Source: Rhodobacteraceae bacterium UBA7436 (lineage in GTDB: Bacteria > Pseudomonadota > Alphaproteobacteria > Rhodobacterales > Rhodobacteraceae). From it: a stretch of DNA of 11,784 bases. Shown piece after piece: positions 6,905 through 11,784 of the stretch. The stretch covers positions 1 to 11,784 of the forward strand of contig DLQI01000001.1 of NCBI GenBank assembly GCA_002478745.1, read 5' to 3'. Every line of letters starts with the position of its first letter. The stretch's first letter is position 1. The translations under genes and the position numbers were made by a program. A model generated the notes under the pieces. It had not been told where the DNA came from and did no database searches. It saw only the letters and a list, made by a program, of their open reading frames with translations.

Positions 6905-7390
6905 TTATTCGAGGATCACTAAAGGAGAGCCGAATTCAACAGCGGAACCATCATCGACCAAAATACGTGTCACTTTACCTGCGCGTGGGGCAGGGATGTG
7001 GTTCATTGTTTTCATCGCTTCAACGATTAGCAAAGTGTCACCTTCCGCTACAACGGTACCTACTGATACAAATGCTGGTGCGCCTGGTTCTGCTGCCAAG
7101 TAAATTGTTCCGACCATTGGCGATGTGACCGCACCGGGATCTGATGCTGGATCAGCACTTGCAGCTGGCGCAGCGGCCGCGGGTGCTGCTGCAACAGGAG
7201 CCGCGGCAACAGGTGCTGCGACTGCGGCTGCCATCACTTGCTGTGGTTGTTGTCTGCTAACACGCACGTCAAGACTGTCGTCTTCACCATATTCGCGCTT
7301 AACTTTTACTTCAGTCAGATCGTTTTCGCGCAGTACTTCGGCCAATGCCTGAATAAAGGCGACGTCTGCGTCACGGATGTTTTTTGTCAT
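6905..7390 (-). CDS. accB: Biotin carboxyl carrier protein of acetyl-CoA carboxylase
   Basis: Carries the biotin that shuttles CO2 between AccC and the AccAD transferase. With the ATG at 7388-7390 it has 161 residues, the usual size. The frame stays open 88 codons further upstream, but that part has no resemblance to AccB, so it is left out. Seen: an N-terminal helical region (1-45), a flexible Ala/Pro-rich linker (about 53-79) and a biotinyl domain (about 86-161) with the biotin attachment Lys127 in EAMKTMN, preceded by the thumb region AAEPGAPAFVSVG (99-111), a trait of bacterial AccB. A GGGAA element stands just upstream of the start. First gene of the accB-accC-aat group; its promoter should lie in the long gap upstream. 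Confidence 0.96.
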   Translation of the reverse strand: MTKNIRDADVAFIQALAEVLRENDLTEVKVKREYGEDDSLDVRVSRQQPQQVMAAAVAAPVAAAPVAAAPAAAAPAASADPASDPGAVTSPMVGTIYLAAEPGAPAFVSVGTVVAEGDTLLIVEAMKTMNHIPAPRAGKVTRILVDDGSAVEFGSPLVILE

Positions 7391-7842
7391 AGTTTCCCGA
7401 GCCTTGTCCCAACGGTGCATATGAAAGTCGCACCGACATCTTGTTGTTATGATGCTCTTATATGCGATGGCTTGACCTAAGGAAAGCAGAGACATTTTGA
7501 TCGCGAAGACTTGCTTATTGTCTTGCCCCCTCGGTCTTTGAGATACAGGTTTTGAACCATTCGGGCAATTTTGTTGTTGCTTTGATTGGGGAGGTGCCCA
7601 AGTCTCGGCTTGGGTCAATGCCGATCTTGTCATACGCACCCGCGTTAGCATCATTGACCTGAGCCGTTTGTCACATGGGTGTGTAACAACAAATGGGTTC
7701 TCGGCTGCCAGTTGGCGGGCTTAGTGTATTTATCACTGGGATAGCGTCGAGCAATCGCGTAATAGCTTGCTCAGGGAATAAAAGGTCACAGTTTTTAGAT
7801 TGCAAACGATTGGCAAGGTAATCCGATTGGGGCATTTGGCAC
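7391..7842. other. Intergenic region upstream of accB with no clear gene
   Basis: About 450 bases between the accB start and the liv terminator. Open frames here are short and look like no known protein. A small hairpin is possible: CCCAAG (7597-7602) with CTTGGG (7609-7614), without a T run. On the - strand TTGCCC (7563-7568) and TATCTC (7540-7545) are 17 bases apart and could be a weak promoter for accB, but the match is poor. The region should contain the accB promoter and possibly a long leader. No tRNA or riboswitch fold that I recognise is present. Confidence 0.5.
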
Positions 7843-7870
7843 AAAAAAGGCCGGATCTTTCGAACCGGCC
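7843..7870 (-). terminator. Rho-independent terminator after livF
   Basis: Read on the - strand: GGCCGG (7870-7865), a ten-base loop, CCGGCC (7854-7849), then six T residues (7848-7843). It lies 25 bases after the livF stop and ends the liv operon before accB, which has the same orientation. Confidence 0.9.
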
Positions 7871-7895
7871 CTTACATGTTTTCAAGCAACTGAGC

Positions 7896-8636
<741 letters not shown>

Positions 8637-8646
8637 GTTTTTTTCC

Positions 8647-9411
8647 TTACGCCGCGTCTTGTGTCTCGCCCAAATACGCTTCGCGCACTTTGGGGTGACC
8701 TTTGATGTTGTCAGGCGTATCTTCAACCAATGGTGTGCCCTGAGCCAAAACGGTAATCCGTTCAGCCAATGAGAATACAACGTGCATGTCGTGCTCAATG
8801 ATGGCGATGGTGATGTCACGCTCGTCGCTGATTTGCTTGAGCAGATCAATCGTGTTGTTGGTGTCCGCACGTGCCATGCCAGCAGTCGGTTCATCCAGCA
8901 ACAACAAACGTGGTTCTTGCGATAAGCACATGCCGATCTCAAGGCGACGTTTATCGCCGCGAGACAGGGCAGCTGCGTTCATCGCATGTTTACCTGCCAT
9001 ATTCATTTCTTCAAGCATGTGTTCCGCGCGTTCGACCATCCCTTTGTCGGCCATCATGTTTTTGAAGGCGCTTAGATGAAACGCGCCATCACGTTTGGCA
9101 AAACAAGGGATAAGCATGTTTTCAAGCACGCTGAGATCTCCGAAGATCTCTGGTGTTTGGAAAACACGCGAAATACCCATTTGATTGATTTCATAAGGTT
9201 TGCGACCCAACACAGATTGTCCGTCAAACATGACGGAACCAGTGTCTGGGATCAGCTTACCGACCAAACAGTTGAGCAAGGTGGATTTACCCGCGCCGTT
9301 CGGGCCAATGATCGCGTGGACCGAGTTTTCAGCCACACTTAGATTCACGTCGCCAAGCGCTTGCAAACCGCCAAACCGTTTTCCTACGTTTTTTACTTCA
9401 AGGATACCCAT
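8647..9411 (-). CDS. livG: Branched-chain amino acid type ABC transporter ATP-binding protein LivG
   Basis: Second ATPase of the importer. 254 residues, like E. coli LivG (255). Walker A GPNGAGKS (36-43), Q-loop Gln85 (SRVFQTPEIF), Walker B ending Asp173-Glu174 (LLLLDEPTAGM) and switch His207 (IIEHDMH) are all present. The ABC signature is LSRGDKR (149-155) instead of LSGGQ: the first glycine is Arg and the fourth position onward differs. The C-terminal end with VREAYLG (242-248) is a LivG mark. GGAG nine bases before the ATG supports this start; that site lies in the short gap after livM. Lies between livM and livF with short spacings, so it belongs to the same transcript. Confidence 0.93.
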   Translation of the reverse strand: MGILEVKNVGKRFGGLQALGDVNLSVAENSVHAIIGPNGAGKSTLLNCLVGKLIPDTGSVMFDGQSVLGRKPYEINQMGISRVFQTPEIFGDLSVLENMLIPCFAKRDGAFHLSAFKNMMADKGMVERAEHMLEEMNMAGKHAMNAAALSRGDKRRLEIGMCLSQEPRLLLLDEPTAGMARADTNNTIDLLKQISDERDITIAIIEHDMHVVFSLAERITVLAQGTPLVEDTPDNIKGHPKVREAYLGETQDAA

Positions 9412-9423
9412 TTTCGTTTCTCC

Positions 9424-10632
9424 TTATTCCGCAGGGGTGTTGTTGCTGTCAGACCCGTCTTCGGTCTTCTTGCGTTTGAACAATTTGGCCAATCGCTGAC
9501 CGCCTTCAACCAAGCCACCTGGCAGGAAGATGATGACCATCATAAACAACAGACCCAATGTCAGGTGCCAGCCTTTGCCCACAAAGTAGTGCAGGATGCC
9601 AACGATGAAGTTTTCCAGACCATCTGGCAGGAAAGACAGCCATTGGTGCAAAATACCATCGTTGATCTTGGATAAGATGTTTTTGAAGTATTCATTAAAT
9701 CCGGCACCCACGATTGGGCCAATCAAAGTACCAACACCGCCTAAGATTGCCATGATGACGATCTCACCAGATGCGGTCCAGTGCATACGCTCTGCTCCGG
9801 CAAGTGGGTCCATGGAGGAAAGTAGACCGCCCGCAAGACCTGCATACATGCCAGAGATAACAAAAGCTGCAAGTGTGTAGGGTTTGGTGTTCAGGCCAGT
9901 GTAATTCATGCGCTGTTGGTTAGACTTCACAGCCCGCAACATCATCCCGAAAGGGGAGCGGAAGATGCGGATCGAAATGTAGAAAGCAACCAGCATCAAG
10001 ATACCGCTCATGTAATAGCCGTTGTTAAACGTGAACTGCCAAGACCCGATATCCAACTTTGAGCTGTCGCTCATCGCCATACCGAACAAGTGAGGTGTGT
10101 CTGGCGCACCGCTGGAAGCAAAGTACTGCGGGTCGTTTGAGTAGACCTGCAAACCTGTTTCGCCATTGGTCAGGTTGTAGTTGGATGATGGATTGCCAAG
10201 AACTGAATAGGCAAGATTGTAGGACATCTGTGCAAACGCAAGTGTCAGGATCGAGAAGTAAATACCTGAGCGACGCAAGCTGACGTAGCCAATCGCGAGT
10301 GAGAAGATACCTGCAACAATCATCGATAAGATAAGAGCTGGGATAACGTTCATGCTGAGCAGTTTGAACATCCAAACGGCTGAATACGAACCTATGCCCA
10401 AAAAGGCTGCGTGCCCGAAGGAAAGGTAACCTGTTAGGCCAAAGAGGATGTTAAAGCCGATAACAAGAATACCAAAGATTACAAAACGCTGCATCAAGTC
10501 GGGATACCCTGCGTTGAACATCTGAGCCAATGAAGACCCTTGAGGGAAAGGGTTCAGGATGAACGGCGCAAGAAGCACCATGGCTGCTACGATGATGAAC
10601 AGCAGTGTGTCGCTTTTATTAAGTTTCAACAT
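9424..10632 (-). CDS. livM: Branched-chain amino acid type ABC transporter permease LivM
   Basis: Inner-membrane permease, 402 residues, with many hydrophobic segments (for example 10-27, 49-66, 97-117, 208-223, 252-272, 290-310, 357-371). Family marks are FNILFGLTGYLSFGHAAF (60-77), NLTNGETGL (153-161) and the ATPase-coupling loop RSPFGMMLRAVKSNQQRMNYTG (from 225). Residues 162-205, rich in polar residues and with no membrane segment, form an extra loop between membrane segments. The C-terminus is a charged tail (from 385). GGAGGA (10641-10646) is eight bases before the ATG and lies within the end of livH, with only four bases between the genes, so translation is probably coupled. Pairs with LivH to form the channel. 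Confidence 0.93.
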   Translation of the reverse strand: MLKLNKSDTLLFIIVAAMVLLAPFILNPFPQGSSLAQMFNAGYPDLMQRFVIFGILVIGFNILFGLTGYLSFGHAAFLGIGSYSAVWMFKLLSMNVIPALILSMIVAGIFSLAIGYVSLRRSGIYFSILTLAFAQMSYNLAYSVLGNPSSNYNLTNGETGLQVYSNDPQYFASSGAPDTPHLFGMAMSDSSKLDIGSWQFTFNNGYYMSGILMLVAFYISIRIFRSPFGMMLRAVKSNQQRMNYTGLNTKPYTLAAFVISGMYAGLAGGLLSSMDPLAGAERMHWTASGEIVIMAILGGVGTLIGPIVGAGFNEYFKNILSKINDGILHQWLSFLPDGLENFIVGILHYFVGKGWHLTLGLLFMMVIIFLPGGLVEGGQRLAKLFKRKKTEDGSDSNNTPAE

Positions 10633-10636
10633 GTTC

Positions 10637-11668
10637 TTATTCCTCCATCACGCCACGACGACCCATCAGGCCACGCGGACGAGTCAGAATGATGATAATT
10701 GCGACTAGGTAGATGATGATTTGGTCAATGCCTGGAAAGATTGCTTTGACTTGGTTCATTGAAGCGAAAGCTTCAAGAATACCTAGCATAAACCCAGCAA
10801 GTACGGCACCTGGCAAGCTGCCCATACCGCCAACAACAACCACAACAAAGCTTAGAACCAAGAAGTCCATGCCCATGTGATAGTTAGGTGAGTTAATCGG
10901 CGCGTACATAACGCCCGCAAGACCCGCCACACAGGCGGCAATCGCGAACATAATTGTAAAGCGCTTGTCGATATTGATGCCCAACAATCCAACCGTTTCG
11001 CGGTCCGCCATACCTGCTCGCACAACCATCCCGAAGGTGGTGAACTGAAGGAAGGCAAATACCGCTGCGATGATGATTGCGGAGAAAGCAAAGTAAACCA
11101 TCCGCCAGTAAGGGTAGATAATAGCGTTGGCCTCAAAGCCGATATAAGTCCCGAAATCGAATGAACCTCGGAAGGCCTCTGGTGCAGGTGTTGGGATCGG
11201 GTTAGCACCGTAGATAGCTTTGATAACCTCTTGTAAAACAATAGCTAAACCAAAGGTTACAAGAATTTGGTCTGCATGGGGGCGTTTGTAAAAGTGCTTG
11301 ATCAGGCCACGCTCCATGATGATGCCAACGGCAGCCATGATTGGAATTGCAAAGAAGATTGCAAGTGGAACAGACCAGTCGATAATACTGGCTCCGACCT
11401 CAGGGCCAAACCACGTCTCCACGATAGGTGTCTTGATCGTGGCAGGGTTACCCAAAAAGTCCGTCTTTGTAGGATCTTCGGTGATGGTTGAAATGTTCAA
11501 TATGCGTTGTAGCGTTACGGCGCAGAATGCACCGATCATGAACAATGCACCGTGAGCGAAGTTAACAACGCCCAATGTGCCAAAAATGAGTGTCAGCCCT
11601 AGCGCGATCAGCGCATAGGCAGAGCCCTTGTCGAGCCCGTTTAGAATTTGAAGAAGGATTTGATCCAT
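10637..11668 (-). CDS. livH: Branched-chain amino acid type ABC transporter permease LivH
   Basis: Inner-membrane permease, 343 residues compared with 308 in E. coli LivH. Family marks are GTLGVVNFAHGALFMIGAF (30-48), the ATPase-coupling loop TTFGMVVRAGMADRETVGLLG (from 210), and VVVVVGGMGSLPGAVLAGF (275-293). Hydrophobic segments run throughout (for example 16-33, 37-52, 100-117, 134-150, 191-208, 238-256, 269-296, 315-328). Much of the extra length is a polar insert at about 58-95. The start at 11666-11668 gives the normal MDQILLQILNGL N-terminus; the ribosome-binding site (GGTGGG) is modest. First liv gene in the window; the periplasmic binding protein is expected beyond the right edge on the same strand. 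Confidence 0.93.
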   Translation of the reverse strand: MDQILLQILNGLDKGSAYALIALGLTLIFGTLGVVNFAHGALFMIGAFCAVTLQRILNISTITEDPTKTDFLGNPATIKTPIVETWFGPEVGASIIDWSVPLAIFFAIPIMAAVGIIMERGLIKHFYKRPHADQILVTFGLAIVLQEVIKAIYGANPIPTPAPEAFRGSFDFGTYIGFEANAIIYPYWRMVYFAFSAIIIAAVFAFLQFTTFGMVVRAGMADRETVGLLGINIDKRFTIMFAIAACVAGLAGVMYAPINSPNYHMGMDFLVLSFVVVVVGGMGSLPGAVLAGFMLGILEAFASMNQVKAIFPGIDQIIIYLVAIIIILTRPRGLMGRRGVMEE

Positions 11669-11697
11669 GGTCCCACCGATAACCTATGTAAGAGGTT

Positions 11698-11717
11698 TCC
11701 CCCGGAAAACCGGGGGA
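11698..11717 (-). promoter_or_regulatory. Stable hairpin in the livH leader
   Basis: TCCCCCGG and CCGGGGGA (11698-11705 and 11710-11717) form a perfect 8-base stem with a four-base loop, 29 bases before the livH start. No T run follows in the direction of transcription, so it is not a standard terminator. In ABC importer operons such hairpins after the binding protein gene often protect the upstream mRNA so that more binding protein is made; that role is inferred here. Confidence 0.55.
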
Positions 11718-11749
11718 GCCAATGACTTGTTTTATTGTGAAATGCAAGG

Positions 11750-11779
11750 TTGCAAAGCCCGTCGAGACAGGCTTTGCAA
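11750..11779. repeat. 10-base perfect inverted repeat upstream of livH
   Basis: TTGCAAAGCC (11750-11759) and GGCTTTGCAA (11770-11779) pair perfectly around a ten-base loop. It lies near the window edge, before the livH hairpin in the direction of transcription. It lacks a T run on the - strand. It could be the 3' hairpin of the upstream (unseen) gene's mRNA or an operator-like site. Confidence 0.5.
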
Positions 11780-11784
11780 TATGC

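Noticed and set aside
7125..7352. Alanine-rich open frame on the + strand opposite accB
   Set aside because: It is the complement of the Ala/Pro linker and biotin domain of AccB, with no start context or family match.
7597..7614. CCCAAG/CTTGGG hairpin as a terminator or small RNA end
   Set aside because: No T run follows on either strand and the stem is only six bases.
7391..7654. In-frame extension of accB by 88 codons
   Set aside because: It does not resemble AccB, and the ATG at 7388-7390 gives the normal family length and N-terminus. The open frame is best explained by chance.
8637..8942. In-frame extension of livF upstream of its ATG
   Set aside because: It lies entirely over the livG coding region in another frame, and a good ribosome-binding site marks the downstream ATG.
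11562..11747. Short - strand open frame across the livH leader
   Set aside because: It overlaps the start of livH in another frame, spans both the hairpin and the livH ribosome-binding site, and resembles no protein.

Overview
This window looks like an ordinary chromosomal stretch of an alphaproteobacterium, most likely from the Rhodobacteraceae/Roseobacter group. The grounds are the gene neighbourhood (NDUFA12 homologue, MCE/MlaD protein, DUF2155 protein, aat, accC, accB in a row, an order I recall from that group), the style of the proteins, and clpP-clpX next to each other without lon. GC content looks close to half by eye. No insertion sequence, phage gene, CRISPR array, rRNA or tRNA was seen. 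All assignments come from reading the protein sequences, without a database search.

Layout, left half (+ strand): the 3' part of a zinc-type ABC transporter binding protein (znuA, cut by the window edge, with a histidine-rich loop); clpP and clpX, which form the ClpXP protease, followed by a clear Rho-independent terminator at 3132-3157; a RidA-superfamily protein that lacks the usual catalytic arginine; then a tight three-gene run of NDUFA12 homologue, MlaD-like MCE protein and DUF2155 exported protein, the last two overlapping by four bases.

Middle (- strand): accB, accC and aat are read leftwards as a close-packed group. AccB and AccC are two parts of acetyl-CoA carboxylase, the first step of fatty acid synthesis. 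Aat is the N-end rule leucyl/phenylalanyl transferase, whose products are degraded by Clp proteases. The 3' end of aat overlaps the 3' end of the DUF2155 gene by 37 bases, tail to tail.

Right half (- strand): livH, livM, livG and livF encode the two permeases and two ATPases of a branched-chain amino acid type (HAAT family) ABC importer, ending at a clear terminator (7843-7870). The binding protein gene is not in the window and probably lies just beyond the right edge. Two strong inverted repeats sit between that edge and livH. About 450 bases between the liv terminator and accB have no convincing gene.

I found no strong candidate for a wholly new system. The points most worth a second look are the NDUFA12-MlaD-DUF2155 cluster, an MCE protein without its ATPase and permease partners beside an exported protein of unknown function, and the RidA-like protein with its altered active site.
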